DNA of 64,000 nt from Microvirga sp. KLBC 81 (GTDB lineage Bacteria; Pseudomonadota; Alphaproteobacteria; Rhizobiales; Beijerinckiaceae), in NCBI RefSeq assembly GCF_003075415.1, contig NZ_QDAH01000022.1, positions 1-64,000 of the forward strand, given 5' to 3'. Below, one piece after another: positions 31,361 to 39,450 of this stretch. Position numbers and translations under genes: made by a program. Within the stretch, counting starts at the first letter, position 1. Each line of letters opens with the position of its first letter. The notes beneath the pieces are model-generated. The model was not told the origin of the DNA. It saw only the letters and a program-made list of their open reading frames with translations, and ran no database searches.

Positions 31361-32800
31361 ATGGCAAACCAATACGACATCATCGTCATCGGCGGCGGGC
31401 CGGGGGGCTATGTGGCCGCGATCCGTGCGGCGCAGCTCGGGTTCAAGACCGCGGTCGTTGAGCGCGAACATCTAGGCGGCATCTGCCTCAATTGGGGCTG
31501 CATTCCGACCAAGGCGCTGCTGCGTTCGGCGGAAATTTACCATTACATGGAGCACGCCAGGGATTACGGCCTGTCCGCTCAAGGAATCGGCTTTGATGCT
31601 GCGGCCATCGTCAACCGTTCACGCGGCGTGTCGGGCCGTCTCAACGGCGGCGTAGGCATGCTGCTCAAGAAGAACAAGGTCGACGTAATCTGGGGCGAGG
31701 CGGCCATCTCTAAGCCCGGCGAGGTCGTGGTCACCGCCACGAAGAAGCCTGCAATGCAGCCGCAGGCGCCGGCTCCGAAGGGCATCCTCGAGCCCGGCAC
31801 GTATCAGGCCAAGCACATCATCGTCGCCACCGGCGCACGTCCGCGCGTGCTGCCCGGCATCGAGCCGGATGGCAAGCTGATCTGGACCTATTTCGAAGCC
31901 ATGGTTCCGCAGGCCATGCCGAAGTCGCTGCTCGTCATGGGCTCGGGCGCCATCGGCATGGAATTCGCTTCCTTCTATCGCACGCTCGGCGCGGAAGTGA
32001 CCGTGGTCGAGGTGTTGCCGCAGATCCTGCCCGTTGAGGATGCAGAGATCGCCGGGCTCGCCCGCAAGCGCTTCGAGAAGCAGGGGATGAAGATTCTCAG
32101 CGGCGCGAAGGTCACGAAGGTGGAGAAAGGTGCCAACTCTGTCACCGCCACCATCGATGACGGCAAGGGCGGCACGCAGACGATCACCGCCGAGCGGATG
32201 ATCTCGGCGGTGGGTGTCGTCGGCAATATCGAAAATCTCGGCCTCGAAAAGATCGGCGTGACCATCGAGCGCGGCGTCATCGTCACGGACGGCCTCGGCC
32301 GCACCAACGTGCCCGGCATCTACGCCATCGGCGACGTGGCAGGCGCGCCCATGCTCGCGCACAAGGCCGAGCACGAGGGCGTGATCTGCGTCGAGACCAT
32401 CAAGGGCATGCACACGCACGCCATGGACAAGGCGAAGATCCCGGGCTGCACCTATTGCAACCCGCAGATCGCGTCGGTCGGCCTCACCGAGGCCAGGGCG
32501 AAGGAGCAGGGCTACGACATCCGCGTCGGTCGCTTCCCCTTCGTGGGCAACGGCAAGGCGATTGCGCTGGGCGAGCCGGATGGCCTCGTGAAGACGATCT
32601 TCGACAAGAAGACCGGACAGCTCCTCGGCGCGCACATGGTTGGTGCGGAAGTGACCGAGCTGATCCAGGGCTTCGTGATCGCCATGAACCTGGAGACCAC
32701 GGAAGAAGACCTGATCCACGCCGTCTTCCCGCACCCGACCCTCTCGGAGACGATGCACGAGAGCGTCATGGATGCCTATGGACGCGTGATACACATCTAG
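31361..32800 (+). CDS. lpd: Dihydrolipoyl dehydrogenase (E3)
   Basis: Flavoprotein that reoxidises dihydrolipoamide with NAD+ in the pyruvate dehydrogenase complex; 479 aa. N-terminal FAD site IIVIGGGPGGYVAAIRAAQLG, redox disulfide Cys42/Cys47 in GGICLNWGCIPTK, NAD site VMGSGAIGMEFASF, FAD motif IYAIGDVAGAPMLAHKA, and the C-terminal active-site HPHPTLSE (HxxxxE) motif. A Pro/Ala insertion near residue 130 (KKPAMQPQAPAPKG) is typical of the E3 dedicated to PDH in alphaproteobacteria. Ends in a strong terminator, closing the pdh operon. Confidence 0.97.
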   Translation: MANQYDIIVIGGGPGGYVAAIRAAQLGFKTAVVEREHLGGICLNWGCIPTKALLRSAEIYHYMEHARDYGLSAQGIGFDAAAIVNRSRGVSGRLNGGVGMLLKKNKVDVIWGEAAISKPGEVVVTATKKPAMQPQAPAPKGILEPGTYQAKHIIVATGARPRVLPGIEPDGKLIWTYFEAMVPQAMPKSLLVMGSGAIGMEFASFYRTLGAEVTVVEVLPQILPVEDAEIAGLARKRFEKQGMKILSGAKVTKVEKGANSVTATIDDGKGGTQTITAERMISAVGVVGNIENLGLEKIGVTIERGVIVTDGLGRTNVPGIYAIGDVAGAPMLAHKAEHEGVICVETIKGMHTHAMDKAKIPGCTYCNPQIASVGLTEARAKEQGYDIRVGRFPFVGNGKAIALGEPDGLVKTIFDKKTGQLLGAHMVGAEVTELIQGFVIAMNLETTEEDLIHAVFPHPTLSETMHESVMDAYGRVIHI

Positions 32801-32854
32801 AACGGGACAACCGTTCAAAACTCGTAGTGCCGAACTGTTACTGATTGAGCTTTC

Positions 32855-32896
32855 ACGGCCGTGCAACTCAGAAGGGTTGCACGGCCGTTTTCTCTT
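32855..32896 (+). terminator. Strong terminator after lpd
   Basis: A 13-bp perfect stem (32855-32867 with 32876-32888), 8-nt loop, then TTTCTCTT. It marks the end of the pdh operon and the left edge of the accessory block. Confidence 0.9.
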
Positions 32897-33047
32897 GAGT
32901 GTCAGCGAGGCGAACCGTGCCAGGATTGCGCCATTGTCCGGGGTAGCTACTGTCGGGGTGTTGTAATCCTTGACGATCAGCGTGCCGTGGCCAGTTCAAA
33001 CCTAGGCGCGTTCCTGCGTGCCAGCCTTGTCGATAGCGGTAATCGGC

Positions 33048-33359
33048 ATGAAGAGATTGAGTCTGATTGTCGGCATCACAGTCTTGTTGAATACCGGGGC
33101 CTTCGCCCAACCGAGGCCACTGACGACCGGGATGAATTGTCGTCAAACCAAGTCGCTCGTCACCAGTAGTGGTGCCATCGTCCTGAGCACTGGGCAGCAC
33201 ACCTATGATCGCTATGTCAGAAGCCAAGCCTTCTGCTTGGCAACTGAGTTCGCCCAGCCGGCCTGGGTGCCAACGTCAGATACTCCGCAATGCTTCATCG
33301 GCTATACCTGTGTGGACGAGATGCCGTTGTCTTCACGTTCAGGAAGACTGTTGAACTGA
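33048..33359 (+). CDS. Small secreted protein, paralogue A
   Basis: 103 aa. A signal peptide with cleavage after AFA (residue 20) leaves a mature protein of about 83 residues with four cysteines (GMNC, FCL, PQCF, YTCV) that could form two disulfides. From residue 15 to 89 it is identical to the protein at 34908-35198 at 54 of 75 positions by eye, including the run DTPQCFIGYTCV and VLSTGQ-TxDRYV. I chose the ATG at 33048 because the signal peptide starts there; an in-frame ATG 30 bp upstream adds a non-conserved tail. Family unknown to me by function; similar small Cys proteins occur in Rhizobiales. A hairpin terminator follows. Confidence 0.75.
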   Translation: MKRLSLIVGITVLLNTGAFAQPRPLTTGMNCRQTKSLVTSSGAIVLSTGQHTYDRYVRSQAFCLATEFAQPAWVPTSDTPQCFIGYTCVDEMPLSSRSGRLLN

Positions 33360-33403
33360 TCAGTCTGAGCAGCGGGCTGAGACTGTCCGGGCTGACATCA
33401 TCG

Positions 33404-33437
33404 GTCCTCCCCACGGAACTGAGGTTCCCTGGGGGAC
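33404..33437 (+). terminator. Terminator after small secreted protein A
   Basis: GTCC-CCCC..GGAAC pairs with GTTCC..GGGG-GGAC (33404-33419 with 33424-33437) with small internal loops, followed by GCCTTTTTCTT. Confidence 0.75.
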
Positions 33438-33517
33438 GCCTTTTTCTTGGCACCAGGGGCCCACATTATGGTCAAGGTCTCGGCTAGGCTTTACGCGTTG
33501 ACGTGGAGGACCTTGCC

Positions 33518-33634
33518 ATGAGAACTCTTAGCACACCGCTCTTCGTGGTCGTTTCAGCCGCTATCCTCGTGCCGCTCCTGACTATGTTGACCTACATAGC
33601 AAGCGTGCTGGTCTCAGCTTTCATGCTCCCCTGA
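33518..33634 (+). CDS. Possible 38-aa single-span membrane peptide
   Basis: A short frame starting at ATG 33518 with a clear GGAGG ribosome site 8 bp upstream (33505-33509) and ending TGA at 33634. The peptide is MRTLSTPLFVVV followed by a continuous hydrophobic stretch to the C-terminus, so one transmembrane helix with a short basic N-terminus. No cysteines. It lies just after the terminator of paralogue A. Evidence is the ribosome site and coherent hydrophobicity only; the function is unknown. Confidence 0.4.
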   Translation: MRTLSTPLFVVVSAAILVPLLTMLTYIASVLVSAFMLP

Positions 33635-33823
33635 GGCTGCCGCTGCATCCCTTCTATTTCCGAGTTTTCGCATGACGAGCGGCCCGGGTAGGCTCACCGA
33701 TGCTCAGCAGTTGAGCTTTGCTGGTGATGGCCAAAATAGCTTGGGCTTTAGCCATCCTCCATGCTCCTGAAGAAGCTTCCTACCTCAAAATAGTCTCAGC
33801 CACAGGCGCCTTTTTTCACCTAT

Positions 33824-34231
33824 GTGAAGGTATCGGTGCTGAGGCGGAGCAAGGCTGCTTGTCCTTCAGATTTGGAGAACTGTCATGGGAGAATCGGACA
33901 TGGGGATGTAACCAGCCTCGTTTGCTTCCATGCTCTTCGTGAGGCGAATTGTGATTTGGAAAAGGCTCGGCTGAGGTACCGGCTCGCGGCTCATGTCCTG
34001 AGAACGATCCGTGAGCGACTGGATCAGGCTTTAGAACAGGCTTATCGGCAGCAGTCGTTTGGTCCTCTTGGAAACCTGTTCGATGAGGAAGAGACGAGGT
34101 TGGCAGTCTATGAAAAGGCCTGTGCCAATGTTGCCGAGGCGGAAAAGCGGTGGTGCATGCTCAGAGCCGCCCTGGCCTACGAGAAAGGGCTGATGCTCGC
34201 AGGGCCGTTGTCTCTCAAGCGTCTGAACTAG
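33824..34231 (+). CDS. Hypothetical helical protein
   Basis: 135-aa frame. The C-terminal 95 residues look genuine: a helical, charged stretch (EANCDLEKARLRYRLAAHVL, then RTIRERLDQALEQAYRQQSF) and a second helix pair (EEETRLAVYEKACANVAEAE). The first 35 residues are not protein-like, so the true start is probably downstream, perhaps an alternative start near 33915-33935. I recognise no family. It lies between the 38-aa frame and the DUF6894-like gene. Confidence 0.4.
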   Translation: MKVSVLRRSKAACPSDLENCHGRIGHGDVTSLVCFHALREANCDLEKARLRYRLAAHVLRTIRERLDQALEQAYRQQSFGPLGNLFDEEETRLAVYEKACANVAEAEKRWCMLRAALAYEKGLMLAGPLSLKRLN

Positions 34232-34304
34232 TTTTAAGGCCCGGAGGATGTAATCCCCAAGAGCACAATACGGGCATGGCTTCATTGGCTAACGTATTGA
34301 AGCC

Positions 34305-34595
34305 ATGCCCCATTATGATCTTTACGTTCGTACCCAATCTCGCCGTACGAAGTATCCGAGGCGTCTGAACCTACCGAGTGTCGAAGCGGCGCATGAGGTT
34401 GCATTGAGGCTGGCCCGGATCCTCGTCGAGGGTAGATCGTCCTGGGAGGGCGTAGCTTTCGCAGCTTGTGACGACTTTACGGTCGAGGCAGCCGATGAGG
34501 CCGGTCAGATCGTTCTGACGGTTCCCGGAAGATGGATGTGGGCGCATCTTGTCCAGACTCAGGTCAGTTCAAGTCACGATGGGTCTAGGACTTAG
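34305..34595 (+). CDS. DUF6894-like small protein
   Basis: 96 aa, cytoplasmic. It opens MPHYDLYVRT and later has EAAHEVALRLARIL, a WEGVAFAACDDFTVEAADEAGQ segment and VLTVPGRW, the pattern of the small DUF6894 proteins that are multicopy in Rhizobiales (MPRYFFDV..., then A-x-EA helices, then DExGxxVLTVP). Function unknown. The start ATG is at 34305; the nearest upstream gene ends 73 bp before. The assignment is from memory of the family pattern. Confidence 0.65.
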   Translation: MPHYDLYVRTQSRRTKYPRRLNLPSVEAAHEVALRLARILVEGRSSWEGVAFAACDDFTVEAADEAGQIVLTVPGRWMWAHLVQTQVSSSHDGSRT

Positions 34596-34646
34596 AGTGG
34601 GTTCACCATCTGATCCTCAGTGAGGGAAGGGCAGATGGCGCTAGCG

Positions 34647-34757
34647 CCTCGTGCGGAACCGCAGGTCCGCATCAGCGACCCGAAGGGCCACGCCCGTGAC
34701 CCGAAGGGCCGCGTCAGCGAAAAGGGGACCCGGCTTTCCACTCCACCCGATGCGCTC
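34647..34757. repeat. Degenerate TAGAGCAT-family palindromic repeat
   Basis: Contains GTGCGGAACCGCAGGTCCGC and GCGTCAGCGAAAAGGGGACC blocks that resemble the unit at 54999-55080. It accounts for a spurious open frame at 34620-34859 and is the only content I see in the 312-bp gap 34596-34907 apart from the upstream region of the next gene. Confidence 0.5.
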
Positions 34758-34907
34758 CGCCAGAGAGTGAGCATGATGACCGAGAAAGATGGCTTGCCTC
34801 TGGTAAATCGGTCATCCTGTATTCCGTCCTTGACGGCCAGCTCACTGAGGCCAGTCTAATCATGGACGTGATCCTTTCTGCCGATGCTCCGGAATGGGGT
34901 GATCGCC

Positions 34908-35198
34908 ATGAAGACAGTGAGCTTGGCCTTCGTAGCCGTAATCTCGTTTACCACTGGAGCTTTTGCCCAATCGAGGCCCCAGACTATCGGGATGAACTGC
35001 AGCCTGGCGCAATCCCTCGTCGCTAACCGTGGTGCCGTAGTTCTGAGTACGGGACAGAATACTTTTGATCGCTATGTGAGCAGTCAGGCCTCCTGCCTGT
35101 CAGGCGAGTTCACGCGGCCGGCTTGGGTGCCAACGGCTGATACCCCGCAGTGCTTCATCGGATACACCTGCGTGGTGAGTGAGCCGGACGTAGGATGA
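34908..35198 (+). CDS. Small secreted protein, paralogue B
   Basis: 96 aa. Signal peptide cleaved after AFA (residue 20), then GMNC at 28-31 exactly as in paralogue A (33048-33359), and the same four cysteines. Identity is 54 of 75 positions over residues 15-89, with the C-termini diverging after YTCV. The ATG at 34908 mirrors the start of paralogue A; even the upstream bases (GATCGCCATGAAGA against AATCGGCATGAAGA) are similar, pointing to a local duplication. Probably periplasmic or secreted. Function unknown. Confidence 0.75.
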   Translation: MKTVSLAFVAVISFTTGAFAQSRPQTIGMNCSLAQSLVANRGAVVLSTGQNTFDRYVSSQASCLSGEFTRPAWVPTADTPQCFIGYTCVVSEPDVG

Positions 35199-35466
35199 CT
35201 TTCCCTTCCCGACACCAGGGCTCGTTGAATTGAGCTGCTGATATTGCGGGCGGAACTCAAAGAACTACGACATGAGCACGGATCCCGTGCCGGATAGTCG
35301 TTCGTGACGAGGCATATCATCATCTGATCCTGCTCGAAACGGCTTGGCAAGGCTTGCTCCGCCCATGGGTGTTTCCACGATCCAAGAAGCCTCGCCAAGA
35401 AGCCTCGCCAAGGAACCTTGCCCGCTGGCATCTCTTTTCCACCCGCGGGCGGATATGGAGCATGAG

Positions 35467-35670
35467 ATGCAGCGCGTTCTTTCCAGTCTTTCATTTCTCC
35501 TGGTTTCAACCTTGGCTTATGCACAGCAGAGCGTGCCGGCCGTCCCGTCAGCCGAGGAAGCCGGGACGCGTGGCGATGCATGGCTTTACCCATTGATCGC
35601 GATTGCCGCCGTGGTCGTGGCCATCGGTGTTTACCTCTTCATTAGACGGGGAGGGCGCGTGAGGATGTGA
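35467..35670 (+). CDS. Small signal-peptide and membrane-anchored protein
   Basis: 67 aa from ATG 35467, selected because GGAG (35457-35460) is 6 bp upstream and a signal peptide begins there. Residues 1-23 form a signal sequence ending LAYA-QQ, a 20-residue Pro/Glu/Ala linker follows, then a transmembrane helix (about 43-61, YPLIAIAAVVVAIGVYLFI) and a basic tail RRGGRVRM. This gives a small periplasmic segment tethered by its C-terminus. No recognisable family. Next gene (GFA family) starts 69 bp downstream. Confidence 0.55.
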   Translation: MQRVLSSLSFLLVSTLAYAQQSVPAVPSAEEAGTRGDAWLYPLIAIAAVVVAIGVYLFIRRGGRVRM

Positions 35671-35739
35671 CCGCACTGCATTGACGCGTTCCTCAAGCCG
35701 CCACAGACTTTCCCTGCTGCAAGGCAAGGGAGGCAGTCG

Positions 35740-36192
35740 ATGGCGGAGGACGCAACCGTGGAAGGTCGATGCAGGTGCGGGCAGGTGCGGTTTCGGGTGA
35801 AGAATAAGCCCGTCATCACCATGGCGTGCCATTGCACAGGCTGCCAGCGCATGACCGCGAGCGCCTTCTCGCTAAGTGCCCTCTACACCACCGGAAATTT
35901 CGAAGTGGTGCAGGGCGAGCCAGTCATCGGCGGGCTTCACGGCGCCACGCGGCATTTCTTCTGCCCGCATTGCATGAGCTGGCTCTTCACGCGGCCCGAA
36001 GGCCTCGACGATTTCGTCAATGTCCGCGCCACGATGCTCGACAACGTGACAGACTTCAGGCCCTTCGTTGAGACCTACACCAGCGAGGCGCTGCCCTGGG
36101 CGAAGACACCCGCAGTGCACAGCTTCGAGAGATTCCCGCCGATGGAGCGTTATCCGGAGCTGGTGGCGGAGTTCGCACAGCGGGCCGTGTGA
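35740..36192 (+). CDS. GFA family (CENP-V/GFA domain) protein
   Basis: 150 aa zinc protein of the glutathione-dependent formaldehyde-activating-like family. Zinc ligands are in [10 protein letters not shown] (about 11-20), CHCTGCQR (about 30-37) and CPHCMSWLF (about 75-83), spacing as in Gfa-type proteins. Most family members are not true S-hydroxymethylglutathione synthases, so only the fold and zinc sites are claimed. Separated by 69 bp from the following cytochrome gene, possibly in the same transcript. Confidence 0.9.
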   Translation: MAEDATVEGRCRCGQVRFRVKNKPVITMACHCTGCQRMTASAFSLSALYTTGNFEVVQGEPVIGGLHGATRHFFCPHCMSWLFTRPEGLDDFVNVRATMLDNVTDFRPFVETYTSEALPWAKTPAVHSFERFPPMERYPELVAEFAQRAV

Positions 36193-36261
36193 GCGGGATC
36201 ACAGAGAGATCGGGAGAAGCGGCGTATTGCTGGAGGTGCATTCACCAGGAGGGATGCACCC

Positions 36262-37377
36262 ATGGCGATGGTCCTCAATACGCAACGCTCAAAACTTGCT
36301 CGATGCTATGGCTTGGCGGGCGTAGGTGGCTTCCTGATCCTCGCCGTTGGTCTCTTCAAGAGCGTCACGGCCGTGCCGCAGCCTGCGATAGCCATTCCTC
36401 CGCAAACGCTGCAGGAGACCGGCCTCTACGCGGATTTCGCAACCCTGCGGATCGATCCCAGCCACCTGGCCTTCTCGCCGCAATATCCGCTCTGGAGCGA
36501 CGGAGCCATCAAGCGCCGCTGGATCTCGCTGCCGCCGGGCTCCACCATCGACGGCTCGAACCCGGATTCCTTCGTCTTTCCCGTCGGCACGAAGTTCTGG
36601 AAGGAGTTCTCCTTCAATGGCCAGCGTGTCGAAACACGCTACCTGGAGCGCCGCGCCGACGGGCAATGGCTTTATGCGGCTTATGCCTGGAGCGCGGATG
36701 GTCGCGAGGCCCAACTCGTTTCGCCGAGAGGCAAGCGCGGTGCTTATCCTCTCGCAGGTGGGAGAACGCACACTATTCCGGGTGTCAACGACTGCAAGGC
36801 CTGTCACCAAGGAGGTCCCTCCGAGGTATTGGGATTCAGCGTCCTTCAGCTGTCGCCTGAGCGCGATCCGAATGCGCTGCACGCCGAACTGAAGCTCGAT
36901 CAAGGCGTCGATCTCAAAGATCTCGTCGATCGCGGACTGGTTGTCGGACTGCCCGCATCGGTGCTGCAAACACCGCCCCGCATCAACGCCGCGTCTGCAA
37001 CAGAACGCGCGGCTCTTGGCTACATGCACGGCAATTGCGGCCATTGCCACAACGCGCAAGGACCATTGCAGAATATCGGCCTCTTCCTGCGGCAGAGCAT
37101 CGAGGGCAATGGTCAGGCGGCGATCGCGAGCACGGTGAGCCATGCAGTGAGGAAACCGGCTCCCGGACAATCGCCCGATGCGATCAACCGCGTCGAACCG
37201 GGGTACCCCGAACGCAGCGCCCTCATGCAGCGCGTCTCGTCTCGTTATCCCGCCTTGCAGATGCCGCCATTGGGGACTGAACTCGTCGACGATGAAGCTG
37301 TGGCGTTGCTGTACCGCTGGATCGCCGAACGGGGCGAATCCCGCAAAGAGGCTCACCTCCATCAGGAAGGACGATGA
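36262..37377 (+). CDS. Di-haem c-type cytochrome-like protein (HNE_0200-like)
   Basis: 371 aa. One N-terminal hydrophobic segment (about 18-35) as signal or anchor, then a beta-rich domain (about 50-170, LWSDGAIKRRWISLPPG, FPVGTKFWKEF). Two haem c motifs follow: CKACH at 178-182 and CGHCH at 259-263. The C-terminal RYPALQMPPLGTELVDDEAV carries a likely axial Met. The whole matches the HNE_0200-type family of uncharacterised exported cytochromes. The stop overlaps the next start by 4 bp (37374-37377), so it is translationally coupled to a mono-haem cytochrome. The electron donor or acceptor is unknown. Confidence 0.8.
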   Translation: MAMVLNTQRSKLARCYGLAGVGGFLILAVGLFKSVTAVPQPAIAIPPQTLQETGLYADFATLRIDPSHLAFSPQYPLWSDGAIKRRWISLPPGSTIDGSNPDSFVFPVGTKFWKEFSFNGQRVETRYLERRADGQWLYAAYAWSADGREAQLVSPRGKRGAYPLAGGRTHTIPGVNDCKACHQGGPSEVLGFSVLQLSPERDPNALHAELKLDQGVDLKDLVDRGLVVGLPASVLQTPPRINAASATERAALGYMHGNCGHCHNAQGPLQNIGLFLRQSIEGNGQAAIASTVSHAVRKPAPGQSPDAINRVEPGYPERSALMQRVSSRYPALQMPPLGTELVDDEAVALLYRWIAERGESRKEAHLHQEGR

Positions 37378-37925
37378 CGATGCGCCGTGCTCTCCCTTTG
37401 CTGACAATGGCCCTGCTAATGCAAGGCCCAGTGCTTGCTCAAGACGACACCAAGAGCGCGCAGGTGAAGCGCGGCGAGTATCTCGTGACGGTCGGCGGCT
37501 GCAACGATTGTCATACGCCCTGGATCATGGGTTCGAACGGCCCAGAGCCTGATATGAAGCGAATGCTCTCGGGCCACCCGCAGGACCTCGTCATCAAAGC
37601 GCCGGCCAATGTTTCCGAGCCCTGGGGCGGTGCGGTCACGCCCACATCGACAGGCTGGTCAGGCCCCTGGGGCGTGAGCTTCTCCGCCAATCTCACGCCC
37701 GACCCCGAAACCGGTGTGCTGCGCGATTTCACGGAGCAGCAATTCATCCAGACCATGCGCACGGGACGGCATCAAGGGCAGGGCCGCCAGATCCTCCCGC
37801 CGATGCCGTGGCCGAATTACGGGCTGATGACGGACGACGACCTGAAAGCGGTATTCGCCTATCTCCGGCAGGTCCCGCCGGTGAAGAACAAGGTGCCGGA
37901 TCCGCTGCCGCCGGCACAGCAGTGA
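37374..37925 (+). CDS. Periplasmic mono-haem cytochrome c
   Basis: 183 aa. Signal peptide 1-22 (MTMRRALPLL...VLAQ), one haem motif CNDCH at 43-47, and a probable axial Met in LPPMPWPNYG near residue 144. The region between (HPQDLVIKAPANVSEPWGG, SFSANLTPDPETGV) is typical of the diverse small cytochrome c proteins found next to dehydrogenases. Coupled by a 4-bp overlap to the di-haem protein upstream, so the two probably pass electrons between each other. No dehydrogenase is adjacent. Confidence 0.88.
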   Translation: MTMRRALPLLTMALLMQGPVLAQDDTKSAQVKRGEYLVTVGGCNDCHTPWIMGSNGPEPDMKRMLSGHPQDLVIKAPANVSEPWGGAVTPTSTGWSGPWGVSFSANLTPDPETGVLRDFTEQQFIQTMRTGRHQGQGRQILPPMPWPNYGLMTDDDLKAVFAYLRQVPPVKNKVPDPLPPAQQ

Positions 37926-37962
37926 GGCGTGGGATACAGTGGCTCCGCCAATGTCGCGCGGA

Positions 37963-38778
37963 TCAGCGGGAGAGCGGTTCAATCCCGTTTAGAAACTGCT
38001 GAATCGTGTCGATGAGAAACTCCTCCCGCTCCCGATGCGGCACGTGTCCGGTATTCGGAAGGATATGGGCCGTCCCACGTCCTGCGGCAATGCGCTTGGG
38101 ATGTTCACTCGTTCCGTACTCATCCTGCTCGCCATGAACCGCAAGCACGGGACAATGGACCGCCGCCAGGGCCGCATCCAGGGTCCAGTGTGCAAATTCC
38201 GGTGAGAGCCATGTCTCGATCCAGGCGCTGACAGCCCATGCGGCCTTGTCGCCGTGATACTTCGCGAGCCGCGCGAGATTGGCGGGATCCTGGAAACTGC
38301 CTTGCGCGATGCGGATCCCGTCGAGGGTCCTGTCTTCGACGAAGGCTTGGGCTGCGATTGTCACGAGCGCCCGACACCGTGCTTGGAAGTAGGCTGCCGT
38401 CTCGACGGCCATGCCGCCACCGACACTATGTCCGCAGGCGATGAACTCCGCGATTCCGATCTGTGCGCAGAGCTGCGGAACAATGTGCTGCGCCTCTCTC
38501 CGAATGAAATCCGATCCCAGCTTCCCCGGATAAGGATCCGAACGGCCGAAGCCGAGGCGGTCGTAGGCGATGACGCGGCGCCGCGTCGTTGCGGCAAGAT
38601 GCTTGGGAAAACTGCGCCACAGATCAATGCAGCCGAGGGAATCGTGAAACAGCAGGATCGGAGCGATCCGATCGGGCGCATCGCCTTCCTGTGTCCAGGT
38701 CTTGGCGAAGAGGCGCCCTTCTTCGAGGGAGATGATGCATTCCTGCTCTTTTATGGTGACGTGCGATGTTTCGAGCAT
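37963..38778 (-). CDS. Alpha/beta hydrolase
   Basis: 271 aa, cytoplasmic. Nucleophile Ser in ACGHSVGGGMAVE (about 118), oxyanion-region LFHDSLGCIDLW (about 40), acid Asp in VHGEQDEYG (about 220) and His in NTGHVPHRE (about 246) form a complete triad. YDRLGFGRSD is the classic post-strand motif. The substrate is unknown; it may be an esterase or a lactonase-like enzyme. The frame continues 90 codons upstream, but that part overlaps the Lrp remnant and is not conserved-looking, so I chose the ATG at 38776-38778. Convergent with the cytochrome pair (37 bp gap). Confidence 0.88.
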   Translation of the reverse strand: MLETSHVTIKEQECIISLEEGRLFAKTWTQEGDAPDRIAPILLFHDSLGCIDLWRSFPKHLAATTRRRVIAYDRLGFGRSDPYPGKLGSDFIRREAQHIVPQLCAQIGIAEFIACGHSVGGGMAVETAAYFQARCRALVTIAAQAFVEDRTLDGIRIAQGSFQDPANLARLAKYHGDKAAWAVSAWIETWLSPEFAHWTLDAALAAVHCPVLAVHGEQDEYGTSEHPKRIAAGRGTAHILPNTGHVPHREREEFLIDTIQQFLNGIEPLSR

Positions 38779-38949
38779 GGCGATATTGTTTTTGTTCGGT
38801 TTGAAGTGGCTTACCACGTCATCACCTTTCGCAGAAAGGTGGCTGAAGTAATAGCGATGACAACCGTCGGAAAGCCGCGTCGCCGCCACCATGATGGTGG
38901 CAAGCGCAATGAGATCTGCCGGGTAGCCGGTGACGAAATCGGGCCGGTG

Positions 38950-39212
38950 GCCGTGTTCGCCCGCGTATGGCTGACGGGGCAGGACGAGGAAACGGCCAAC
39001 CCCTTCGTGGAAGCGATCAGGCAACTCCCGCAGGTCGTCGAATGCCACCTTATGGCAGGCGATTGCGACTTCTCCTGCGGATCGTCGCGGCCGATCTCGA
39101 CGCCTACCGGCGCTTCCGGATCGAGCACCTCGGATGCATCAAAGGTGTCCGTAACATCAAGACGGACATTCCGATGCAGAAGATCAAGCACTCGTGGGAG
39201 ATCCCGGTCTGA
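38950..39212 (+). pseudogene. Lrp/AsnC ligand-binding domain remnant with a frameshift
   Basis: Two consecutive reading frames together encode an Lrp/AsnC C-terminal (RAM) domain: VFARVWLTGQDEETANPF and VVECHLMAGDCDF in one frame, then RIVAADLDAYRRFRIEHLG and VRNIKTDIPM in the next, ending at the TGA at 39210-39212. The join at about 39072 needs one extra base (a missing C after GACTTC) to restore FLLRIV. The N-terminal helix-turn-helix half is not found upstream, so the gene is both 5'-truncated and frameshifted. Either a decaying regulator or, less likely because of the missing half, a sequencing error. Confidence 0.75.
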
Positions 39213-39249
39213 GAGCGTAACAAGATAGGTTTGTATTCTTCTTTTGTTC

Positions 39250-39278
39250 TTGACTCCTGCCTTAAGCTAGACTATATC
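39250..39278 (+). promoter_or_regulatory. Candidate sigma-70 promoter
   Basis: TTGACT (39250-39255), 17 bp, TATATC (39273-39278): the best vegetative promoter match I noticed in the window. The first protein gene downstream on this strand starts only at 39665, so it would make either a 380-nt leader or a non-coding transcript. Confidence 0.45.
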
Positions 39279-39283
39279 GTGAC

Positions 39284-39450
39284 CTGTCCCGGCTCACCGA
39301 GGGGCGCGCTCGCGAGGCGTCGTGATTGTGGAGCCGGGCGCGGTCTCGTGAATGGGCTCAACGCAGGTCCATTCGACGGGAGGCCCAGGCTGCGGCTTGG
39401 GGTTCGGGATTGGTCGCACGCCGCCTGCTTCCGGCAGTGTCCGCGTGCGG
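39284..39450 (+). ncRNA. Candidate structured RNA downstream of the promoter
   Basis: Immediately after the predicted promoter, GACCTG (39281-39286) can pair with CAGGTC near 39364, enclosing CCCGGCTC (39288-39295) with GAGCCGGG (39331-39338). A further hairpin CGCACGC...GCGTGCG with inner CTGC-TTCC-GGCAG lies near 39416-39450. No known RNA family (6S, SRP, tmRNA, RNase P) is recognised. No clear terminator follows. The rest of the gap to 39664 shows no convincing gene. Confidence 0.25.

Noticed and set aside
33718-33942. 74-aa plus-strand frame
   Set aside because: No conserved pattern and overlaps the start of the more helical frame at 33824.
34620-34859. 79-aa frame between the DUF6894-like gene and secreted paralogue B
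   Set aside because: Produced by a degenerate palindromic repeat (RISDPKG and RDPKG echoes), not a gene.
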